The notes beneath the pieces are model-generated. The model saw only the letters and a list, made by a program, of their open reading frames with translations, was not told the DNA's origin and searched no databases. Both the position numbers and the translations under genes were made by a program. This document shows, one piece after another, positions 7,388-13,771 of a stretch of 16,213 nucleotides of DNA. Source of the DNA: Lachnospiraceae bacterium (GTDB lineage: Bacteria > Bacillota > Clostridia > Lachnospirales > Lachnospiraceae); contig JAAVAF010000132.1 of the NCBI GenBank assembly GCA_014804225.1, positions 1 to 16,213 on the forward strand. The letters are read 5' to 3'. Position 1 is the first letter of the stretch. Each line of letters opens with the position of its first letter.

Positions 7388-8786
7388 ATTTATTTACAGT
7401 ATTTTTCAATTCGGACAATGTCTCCCGATACCATTCGTTAAAACGTTCGTCCGAAAGATATTCATCGATCAGTGCGCCCTCTTCAATCGCTGCGCGGTCG
7501 CGAATTGCAGCGTCAAGCATGGTGCGCGCAAGAACCGCTCTTGCCTGTGTGCCCTCCGCAAATCCGGCGGGGGTATACATAATATATTTTTCACTCTGTG
7601 AAAGCGATGTTGTAATTGTGTCGCTTACAACACTGTCTGATACATTTTCGGTTAGATAATCCGAAACCACACTTGTTTCCGCAGCATCAAGAGAAACGGG
7701 AAGATACCCGCTGTTTGCACAAAAGCGCAGGTTTTGTTCGCTTTGTGTAAACCATTTTAAGAACAAAACGCTCGCATATTCTTCGGCTTCGGTTGACTTT
7801 GTGACAGACATACCTGCGCCTTGTAATACAGCATACGGCGGCGTATCCGCAAAATTTGGCAGCGGCAGTGCGATGCAGTCCACAGGATAAGTCACACCGT
7901 CTGCATTTGCCACCTTGCTCGGAAAATATGCCGCGCCGGACGAGGAACAGACAAGTGCGATAATCTCTCCGATCCTTGCGTCGTCACAACGAAAATTTCC
8001 GACTTGGCTATAATATCCTTTTATATAAGGAACATAAAAATTATCCCATAATTTTTTCATGGTGTTTTTATCAAAATCAAGTGCGACGACAGTATCCCCT
8101 GAAACCTGAAAAAGCTCATGACCAAGCTGCGAACTGCCGATAATAAGATAGTTGGCAAAAGCGTCACGTCCGAAAAATGATTTTCCCTCCGACCACTCAT
8201 AATAGCGCTCGGCAGTTTCGGCAAGCCCTTCCCAAGTTTGCAGCGCATCAAGCTCTGCGCCTGTGGCTTGGGCGAAGCGGTTCCAGTCGGTCTTATTAAG
8301 CAAAAGTACTTCTGTAGCTGCCGCAACAGGAAAAATATTCCATGTGTTGTCAGCGCCGATACAGCCCGCATCCAAATAGCGGCGCACATAGGTGAGCTTT
8401 TCGTCTTCCGTCACATAATCGTTAAAGTCGACCAGTGCGACGGTATCTCCAAGTGCGACCGCTGTGTCCGGATAACATTGAAACAGATTGGGCATTTTAG
8501 AAAAGCCCACTTTTCCGACAGCGGCGTTTTGCAGTGCCGCTTCAAGGTCCGCTACGGTGCCCATACTCTGTGCCGTAACGACTATGCCGTTTTCTAACCC
8601 GACGGTATTGTTAAATTCCGTGACAAGCGCATCAAAAACGACAGCGGCATGACCGTTGTAGTAGTGCCACACGGTGACAGTTGTCGGGTTTTCCATGGAA
8701 AGCCCGTGATTTTCTTCACTGCACCCACAGAGAGCAGAAATTACTATTAATATAGAAACGAATAAAACACATAACTGTTTTTTCAT
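7386..8786 (-). CDS. Extracellular solute-binding lipoprotein (family 1, sugar-type), paired with the GGDEF-EAL gene
   Basis: The 466-residue precursor starts MKKQLC, has a hydrophobic signal segment and an ALCGC lipobox, so the mature protein should be lipid-anchored outside the cell. The mature N-terminus (TVTVWHYYNG, then FN..VG and a long two-lobe body) is typical of ABC-type carbohydrate-binding proteins of the UgpB/MalE class. A later GAGMSVTKST followed by a helix with FLKWFTQSEQN is also typical of the fold. The start at 8786 is chosen because it gives a normal signal peptide and has AAAGGAAAG at 8796-8804; an in-frame ATG at 8825 has no ribosome site and lies only about 11 bases from the predicted transcription start. 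No permease or ATPase gene is adjacent. The only close partner is the GGDEF-EAL gene, so a sensory rather than transport role is inferred. The ligand is unknown. Confidence 0.87.
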   Translation of the reverse strand: MKKQLCVLFVSILIVISALCGCSEENHGLSMENPTTVTVWHYYNGHAAVVFDALVTEFNNTVGLENGIVVTAQSMGTVADLEAALQNAAVGKVGFSKMPNLFQCYPDTAVALGDTVALVDFNDYVTEDEKLTYVRRYLDAGCIGADNTWNIFPVAAATEVLLLNKTDWNRFAQATGAELDALQTWEGLAETAERYYEWSEGKSFFGRDAFANYLIIGSSQLGHELFQVSGDTVVALDFDKNTMKKLWDNFYVPYIKGYYSQVGNFRCDDARIGEIIALVCSSSGAAYFPSKVANADGVTYPVDCIALPLPNFADTPPYAVLQGAGMSVTKSTEAEEYASVLFLKWFTQSEQNLRFCANSGYLPVSLDAAETSVVSDYLTENVSDSVVSDTITTSLSQSEKYIMYTPAGFAEGTQARAVLARTMLDAAIRDRAAIEEGALIDEYLSDERFNEWYRETLSELKNTVNK

Positions 8787-8842
8787 GAAATTGTTCTTTC
8801 CTTTGTTGTCCTCATGACGGCTCATAATAACGTATTAATACA

Positions 8843-8871
8843 AGTATAACATAAAATGACAAAAATGTTAA
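8843..8871 (-). promoter_or_regulatory. Sigma-A-type promoter of the solute-binding lipoprotein / GGDEF-EAL operon
   Basis: On the minus strand, -35 TTAACA (8866-8871) and -10 TATACT (8843-8848) are separated by exactly 17 bases, and a TG one base before the -10 makes it an extended -10. Each hexamer matches five of six consensus bases. The transcription start is expected near 8836, giving a leader of about 50 bases before the ATG at 8786. A direct repeat AATGTTA (8864-8870 and 8874-8880, 10-base spacing) overlaps the -35 and could be a regulator site. Confidence 0.65.
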
Positions 8872-8979
8872 ACAATGTTATAAATTATTTTCCTTTTTGA
8901 TTCAATAAGACGGCTCACAAAGCGTGCCGCGTTTGATGCACAAGTTGTGTATGTGGAAAAACAAATTTTCAAAAAACTA

Positions 8980-9006
8980 TAAAGTAAATAAAAAAACAAC
9001 CGATAA
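8980..9006 (+). promoter_or_regulatory. Sigma-28 (FliA/sigma-D) promoter of the flgM operon
   Basis: TAAA at 8980-8983, a 15-base spacer and ACCGATAA at 8999-9006 match the sigma-28 consensus TAAA-N15-GCCGATAA at all but one position. It lies about 80 bases before flgM, which fits a late-class flagellar operon under the sigma factor that FlgM itself inhibits. The transcription start is expected near 9013. Confidence 0.85.
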
Positions 9007-9015
9007 AATAGTTAT

Positions 9016-9049
9016 AAAAGCAAAAACAGATAGGAACGAAATTGCTTTT
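9016..9049 (+). promoter_or_regulatory. 5' leader hairpin of the flgM transcript
   Basis: AAAAGCAA (9016-9023) and TTGCTTTT (9042-9049) pair perfectly over 8 bp around an 18-base loop that contains TAGGAA. The hairpin would lie within a few bases of the predicted transcript start. It could protect the 5' end or present a GGA motif to an RNA-binding protein such as CsrA; neither role is shown by the sequence alone. Confidence 0.45.
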
Positions 9050-9082
9050 GTAGTTGTTTAATCCAAGGAAGGAGGGGTTTTT

Positions 9083-9364
9083 ATGCGTATCGATGCATAC
9101 AACCAAATACAGCAGGTTTATGAAGCAAAAAAGGTAGGAAAAGCAGATGAAAAGAAAGCAGCATCCTCATCTTTCCGCGATCAGTTAATTCTGTCTTCAA
9201 CCGCGAGGGACACCACCGTAGCAAAGCAGGCAGTTGCAAATGCGCCTGATGTGAGAGAGGATTTGGTGAGTTCTATCAAGCAGCGAATCGACAACGGTAC
9301 TTACGAGGTAGACGTGAATGATTTCGCGGGAAAGCTTTTGGAGAAATACAGCGGATTATTCTAG
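9083..9364 (+). CDS. flgM: Flagellar anti-sigma-28 factor FlgM
   Basis: The 93-residue length is normal for FlgM. The C-terminal half carries the family pattern: APDVRE, then V..IKQRI, then NGTYEVDV and a final AGKLLEKY. This region binds and inhibits sigma-28 (FliA/sigma-D) until FlgM is relieved or exported after hook completion. The N-terminal half is charged and low in complexity, as expected of a partly unfolded protein. The start is set by AAGGAGGGG just upstream. It is the first gene after the sigma-28 promoter and heads the operon, as in Bacillus subtilis, which gives a negative feedback loop on its own promoter. Confidence 0.93.
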   Translation: MRIDAYNQIQQVYEAKKVGKADEKKAASSSFRDQLILSSTARDTTVAKQAVANAPDVREDLVSSIKQRIDNGTYEVDVNDFAGKLLEKYSGLF

Positions 9365-9371
9365 AAACTTT

Positions 9372-9416
9372 AGGAAACGGAGTATGGGGAGGCGTTTCTT
9401 GACAATCAATATGTGA
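9372..9416 (+). other. flgM-flgN spacer with hairpin and possible 10-codon mini-ORF
   Basis: AGGAAACG (9372-9379) can pair with CGTTTCTT (9393-9400), 8 bp with one G-T pair, around a 13-base loop containing GGGGAGG. Within it, ATG at 9384 opens a 10-codon frame ending in TGA at 9414-9416, with AGGA 8 bases upstream. The stop overlaps the GAGGT that serves as ribosome site for flgN, and the frame is the same as flgN. It may be a coupling mini-ORF or simply spacer; real translation is uncertain. Confidence 0.3.
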
Positions 9417-9428
9417 GGTAAACAATTA

Positions 9429-9947
9429 GTGGCTAGCTTATTGGAAAACTTGGTTGATATACTCGACAAGGAAGAGTTTGAATATGAAAAGCTCCTAATC
9501 CTTGCCGAAAAAAAAACATCCGCAGTCGTCAAAGGCGATGTGGATAGCCTGTCAAAGATCACGGAGGATGAACAGGAGATCGTAGGCAGAATCCAGACAA
9601 TGGAGAAGCAAAGAACAAAGGTTCTGGCTGATGTTGCCAACGTAGTAAACAGGGATGTTGAAACATTAAAGTTAATAGACCTGATTCAGATGCTCGCGAA
9701 AGTTCCCGACCAGCAGGAAAAACTGCGGGATGTACAGGAACGATTGGAGAAGACCACCCAACAGCTTAGGAGGCAAAATGAGAAAAATCAACTTCTTTTG
9801 CAGGAAAAAATTGAGATGGTCGATTTCAATCTGAATATGATACGAGCAATGAAGTCTGCGCCGGAAACAGCCAATTATTCAAAAGATGCATATACGAATG
9901 GTGAAGTGCTTGGTATCTTTCATGGTGGTTTCGACGCAAAACAATAA
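9429..9947 (+). CDS. flgN: FlgN-family flagellar export chaperone
   Basis: The 172-residue, almost wholly helical protein has heptad-like charged and leucine-rich segments through residue 140 and a loose C-terminal tail. This matches FlgN, which binds the C-termini of FlgK and FlgL in the cytoplasm and delivers them to the flagellar type III export gate. Sequence conservation in this family is low, so the call leans on fold, length and position between flgM and flgK, the same order as flgM-yvyG-flgK in Bacillus subtilis. The start is GTG, with GAGGT at 9414-9418 upstream, a weaker site than those of its neighbours. A role as chaperone for both FlgK copies and FlgL is inferred. Confidence 0.82.
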   Translation: MASLLENLVDILDKEEFEYEKLLILAEKKTSAVVKGDVDSLSKITEDEQEIVGRIQTMEKQRTKVLADVANVVNRDVETLKLIDLIQMLAKVPDQQEKLRDVQERLEKTTQQLRRQNEKNQLLLQEKIEMVDFNLNMIRAMKSAPETANYSKDAYTNGEVLGIFHGGFDAKQ

Positions 9948-9970
9948 CGACGAAACACAAGGAGGGTACC

Positions 9971-11782
9971 ATGTCTTTATTTGGATCATTATATATAGGA
10001 GATAGCGGACTTAGAACATCACAGAATGCGTTGCATACCGTAGCGCACAATCTCTCCAATATTAGTACACCCGGTTATGTCCGCCAGCAGGTGGCAAATA
10101 CGGATACCCAATATTCCAGTATCGGAACAACCGCGGCGGGACGCAAGATGCAGTCCGGCTTCGGTGCAAAATATGCTGAGTGCCGCCATGTCAGAGATGC
10201 ATTTCTTGACGCGACCTATCGCAATGAAAACGGCAGACTGGCATACTACGACAAATCATACGATGTAATGGCGCAGATCGAGGACATTCTGGGAGAGCTC
10301 GATGCAGCGGCATTTAAAGGCTCCCTGGAGGGGCTTTGGACTGCAATGCAGCAGATCTCAACCTCGCCCAATGATGTTATAAATATCTCATTGCTTGTAT
10401 CCAAGGCAGCCCAATTTGCGGAAAATGCGACAGCAGTTTACAGCTCTTTCGTGGAATATCAGGATAACTTAAACAGACAGGTCATCAATTCCGTAAAAGA
10501 GATCAACAAAATCGGTCAGCAGATTCACGAACTGAACAAACAAATTATGAAAATAGAATCCGGAGATATCGAAAACGCAAACGATTTGCGTGACAAGCGC
10601 GACTTGCTTTTGGATCAGCTCTCCGGTTACGGAAATATATCGTATGAGGAACACAGCACGGGTGTCGTGACCGTGCAGTTTAACTATAACGACTTCGTTA
10701 CGATGAGCCAGTCTTATGATATGGAGCTGCTCGTAGACGAGGATACCGGTTATGTCACACCCTACTGGAAACAAAATGTTACCTACAAAGAGAACATCTA
10801 CGGCGTTAAAGAGCCGGATTACGATTCGGCACGCGTGTTTGATGTGACGGAGGATATTTCTTCTAAAAGAGATACGGATGTCGGCTCTTTGAGAGCATTG
10901 CTGCTTGCAAGAGGCGACCATGCGGCGACCTACGTCGATTTGGAAACCGGTATGTGTAATCAAAGAAAGCTCGACTCGCTCGACATCAAGGCATCACAGT
11001 TTGATGAGGAGCAGGGTCTGAAGTATTATGATAAATTTATTAAAAATTCCTGCATGATGAACATCGAAGCGGAGTTTGACAACATCGTGCATCAGGTTGT
11101 GACGCTGATCAATCAGACGCTTGCGGAAGCGGCGGCAAAGAATCCGGCAAGCGGTTATCTTCTGAATGATGACGGCTCGCCGATGCAGCTGTTTTTAAAG
11201 AATGAAACACCTGCCTATGAAAAGGTGACGCTCACCAACGAGGAAGTAAAGGAGTTGCAGGAGCAAGGGGCGTTTCTGGTACAGATTTATGACGAGGACG
11301 GTCACCCGGTGACAAATACGTTCTGGAAGTATATTGAGGAAGATCCGGAATCGCCGTTTTCACTCTACAGCTGCGAAAATCTCCGAATCAATGAGAAGCT
11401 GGTTCAGGTACCATCACTTCTTGGCTTTAAGACGGAGGATGATTCGGTCGACTATCGGATAATTGGTGAGATGCTTGTGAATACTTTTCAGAATACGCCG
11501 ATTTATCTCAATCCGAATGCGACGGCGCCGAGTACTATCGAGAGCTGCTATACGGATCTCATGGCACAGGTGGCAAATTCAGGATTTGTATTCTATGAGC
11601 TTGCCGACTTCGAGCGGCTTGAGGTTGAGAGCGCGGACAACGAAAGGCAGACAGTGATCGGGGTTTCTTCGGACGACGAGCTGGAGCATATGATTATGTA
11701 TCAGAATGCTTACAACGCGGCAAGCAGATATATCAATGTCATTAACGATATGCTCGAAACCCTGTTAGGTATGGCGGGATAA
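9971..11782 (+). CDS. flgK: Flagellar hook-associated protein 1, FlgK (first copy)
   Basis: FlgK forms the first hook-filament junction ring. The 603-residue protein opens with the rod/hook-class signature (GLRTSQNALHTVAHNLSNIS, then TPGYVRQQ). The helical FlgK domain follows, with the QQIHELNKQI and NDLRDKRDLLLDQLSG motifs at about residues 180-220. The end is the conserved FlgK C-terminus, MYQNAYNAASRYINVIN and then LETLLG. The region at about 230-560 is divergent and probably forms the surface-exposed domains. AAGGAGGG lies 5-6 bases before the ATG. A second, different FlgK follows after 25 bases. This copy has the more canonical C-terminus, so it is the better candidate for the classical junction protein. 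Confidence 0.93.
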   Translation: MSLFGSLYIGDSGLRTSQNALHTVAHNLSNISTPGYVRQQVANTDTQYSSIGTTAAGRKMQSGFGAKYAECRHVRDAFLDATYRNENGRLAYYDKSYDVMAQIEDILGELDAAAFKGSLEGLWTAMQQISTSPNDVINISLLVSKAAQFAENATAVYSSFVEYQDNLNRQVINSVKEINKIGQQIHELNKQIMKIESGDIENANDLRDKRDLLLDQLSGYGNISYEEHSTGVVTVQFNYNDFVTMSQSYDMELLVDEDTGYVTPYWKQNVTYKENIYGVKEPDYDSARVFDVTEDISSKRDTDVGSLRALLLARGDHAATYVDLETGMCNQRKLDSLDIKASQFDEEQGLKYYDKFIKNSCMMNIEAEFDNIVHQVVTLINQTLAEAAAKNPASGYLLNDDGSPMQLFLKNETPAYEKVTLTNEEVKELQEQGAFLVQIYDEDGHPVTNTFWKYIEEDPESPFSLYSCENLRINEKLVQVPSLLGFKTEDDSVDYRIIGEMLVNTFQNTPIYLNPNATAPSTIESCYTDLMAQVANSGFVFYELADFERLEVESADNERQTVIGVSSDDELEHMIMYQNAYNAASRYINVINDMLETLLGMAG

Positions 11783-11807
11783 CGGATTAGGATTGGAGGA
11801 AATGTAG

Positions 11808-13688
11808 ATGGCATCTACTTTTATGGGTTTAAATATTTCATATACGGGATTGGTAGCATCCAACGCGGGATTAAACGCGACTGCAAACAATATCTCAAAC
11901 ATCGAAACAAAAGGGTTTTCCAGACAGGAAGTAAAACAGACGGCAGCAGAAGCGATGCGCTGTTTCCAGAATTATGGCTGTATCGGCGCGGGCGTCGATA
12001 CACTTGGTGTAGAGCGAATCCGTGATTTATTTTATGATGAGAAATACTGGGCAAACAATTCAAGACTCGGCGAATCGGATAAGAAACAGTATTATTGTGC
12101 GATCATCGAGAATTATTTAAGGGATCAGAGAGGCACAGACGAGGTAAAGGGCTTTACCACGATGTTCAGTGAGTATTGGTCAAAAATATCTTCCCTTGCG
12201 GCAAACACAAGCGAGGATAACTTTGCACTGGATTTTATCGGTGCGGGAGCAAATCTATGTGAATATTTTAACATACTTTATAACAACTTTCAAAAGATGC
12301 AGAAAGATGTCAACGACGAGATTAAGATTGACATTGACCAGATTAACAGCTATGCACAGCAGATTGCAACGTTAAATAAGCAGATTAATACCATCGAAAT
12401 TGGTGGAAACACGATTGCAAACGAGCTTCGCGACAAGAGAGATCTGGTCATCGACCAGCTTTCCGCGCTGATTGATGTTGAGTGTGAGGAAACAGAGGTT
12501 TTTGATGCGCACGGCAATTCCATCGGCGCACATAAGTATGTCGTAAAAATCTGCGGCGGTCAGGCGCTTGTGAATGATTACAATTACAGACAGCTTGAGT
12601 GCATCCCGAGAACGACATGGCAGAAAGTCAATCAAAATGATGCAGACGGACTCTATGATGTCGTATGGACGGATACCAAAGAAGAATTGGGCGTCACCGG
12701 CAAACGCTCCGGCGGTCAGCTAAAGGGACTGTTTGAGGTGCGCGATGGAAACAATTACGAGGCGTTCAGCGGAAAAGTGACGGCGGTCAGCAACTTGGAA
12801 AAGACTGTACGTATTAAGGTGAGCGATGATTATCTGCAGAATATGTCAAAATCGACGATTCCGTTGGCGGACGGACGCATTAAGATCGGTGGGGAATACT
12901 ATTATTACACGGATTATGATTTTGAACTGGACGAAACAGGGGCTTGCTATTATACGTTCCACATGTCTGAGGACAAATCGAGAAATCCGACGATGCCAAC
13001 GCCTGATGCGATTAATCAGAGCGTTCGGATCGGCGATAAGATAAACTATCAGGGAATTCCGTATTATCTGGAACAGATGAATGAGTGGGTGCGTGACTAT
13101 GCATATACGTTTAATACGATATATAATGTTGAGGGCGCAACCGATTACTATGGAAATGTGTCGAACGAGTCGATTTTCTATACCGGTACGGACCCGAAAG
13201 ATAATTCGCAGTATGCGATGGATGTTCAGGTCGGGGCAACCTCTTACAACTCCCTGTCACAGACCGGTTACTATACGCTGACGGCGGGGAACTTTAATGT
13301 GTCAAAAGAGTTGGAAAACGATCCGAAAAAACTTCACACTCATACCGGTGAAACAGAGGGTGAATCAAAATATGACATTATTGAGAGTCTGATTGATTTG
13401 TCAACGAACACAGACAAGATGAAATTCAGAGGCTGCAGTGCGGAGAGCTTTCTAATCTGTATGCTGGGTGACTCGGGACTGAATGCGCAGAGTGCAAACA
13501 GCTTCCAGAATATCTACGACAGCATTCGTGAGACGATTGAAAATAACCGCTATTCTATCAGCGGCGTTGACAAGGACGAGGAAGCGGCAAACATGATCAA
13601 ATATCAGAGTGCGTACAGTCTTGCAAGTAAAATGATATCTGTATTAAACGAGTGCTACGACAGACTGATAAGCGGAACCGGAGTATAG
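11808..13688 (+). CDS. Second FlgK-family hook-associated protein (diverged paralogue)
   Basis: The 626-residue protein has the FlgK plan: an N-terminal signature (GLNISYTGLVASNAGLNATA, NNISNIETKGFSRQ), a helical domain with QQIATLNKQI and NELRDKRDLVIDQLSAL, and a C-terminus MIKYQSAYSLASKMISVLNECYDRLISG. Against the first copy the ends are clearly related, but the middle is not alignable by eye. Residues of about 320-450 form a beta-rich stretch (GKVTAVSN, VRIKVSDD, RIKIGGEYYYY) that the first copy lacks. GGAGGA lies 7 bases before the ATG. It could be an alternative junction protein, or a second ring in the junction. Naming it flgK too would be reasonable; its role is not known from sequence. 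Confidence 0.87.
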   Translation: MASTFMGLNISYTGLVASNAGLNATANNISNIETKGFSRQEVKQTAAEAMRCFQNYGCIGAGVDTLGVERIRDLFYDEKYWANNSRLGESDKKQYYCAIIENYLRDQRGTDEVKGFTTMFSEYWSKISSLAANTSEDNFALDFIGAGANLCEYFNILYNNFQKMQKDVNDEIKIDIDQINSYAQQIATLNKQINTIEIGGNTIANELRDKRDLVIDQLSALIDVECEETEVFDAHGNSIGAHKYVVKICGGQALVNDYNYRQLECIPRTTWQKVNQNDADGLYDVVWTDTKEELGVTGKRSGGQLKGLFEVRDGNNYEAFSGKVTAVSNLEKTVRIKVSDDYLQNMSKSTIPLADGRIKIGGEYYYYTDYDFELDETGACYYTFHMSEDKSRNPTMPTPDAINQSVRIGDKINYQGIPYYLEQMNEWVRDYAYTFNTIYNVEGATDYYGNVSNESIFYTGTDPKDNSQYAMDVQVGATSYNSLSQTGYYTLTAGNFNVSKELENDPKKLHTHTGETEGESKYDIIESLIDLSTNTDKMKFRGCSAESFLICMLGDSGLNAQSANSFQNIYDSIRETIENNRYSISGVDKDEEAANMIKYQSAYSLASKMISVLNECYDRLISGTGV

Positions 13689-13695
13689 TGTGAAG

Positions 13696-13737
13696 AGATT
13701 TTCTAAGGCATCTGAAGGACGCTGCCTAAGAAAATCT
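13696..13737 (+). promoter_or_regulatory. Hairpin between the second flgK and flgL
   Basis: Arms of 15 bases (13696-13710 and 13723-13737) pair with a single A-A mismatch, closing a 12-base loop that contains AAGGAC. No T run follows, so it is not an intrinsic terminator. It lies in an 83-base spacer and may control mRNA processing or stability, or serve as a site for CsrA, which binds GGA in hairpin loops and is encoded at the end of this operon. Confidence 0.6.
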
Positions 13738-13771
13738 AAAGTTTCATACAGCAAATGGAGGAATAGACGAT

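Larger units (their letters stand above)
8787..9082. other. Divergent regulatory region between the lipoprotein operon and the flagellar operon
   Basis: This 296-base, AT-rich stretch has no convincing gene. It holds the leftward sigma-A-like promoter, the rightward sigma-28 promoter and the flgM leader. It also holds a small palindrome CACAAGTTGTG (8939-8949). A 9-base direct repeat GACGGCTCA occurs at 8909-8917 and at 8816-8824, the second copy lying inside the leader of the lipoprotein gene. The function of these last two elements is unknown. Confidence 0.7.

Noticed and set aside
3588..8786. Minus-strand block as a recently acquired mobile island
   Set aside because: No integrase, transposase, flanking repeats or clear shift in base composition was seen around it.
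8787..8825. Upstream ATG at 8825 as start of the solute-binding lipoprotein
   Set aside because: It has no ribosome site, is about 11 bases from the predicted transcript start, and would put 13 polar residues ahead of a normal lipoprotein signal peptide.
10469..10963. 164-codon open frame on the minus strand within the first flgK
   Set aside because: It is antisense to the conserved FlgK helical domain, with no motifs or start signals.
13696..13737. Hairpin before flgL as an intrinsic terminator
   Set aside because: No T run follows the stem, and flgL lacks its own visible sigma-28 promoter, so the operon probably continues through it.
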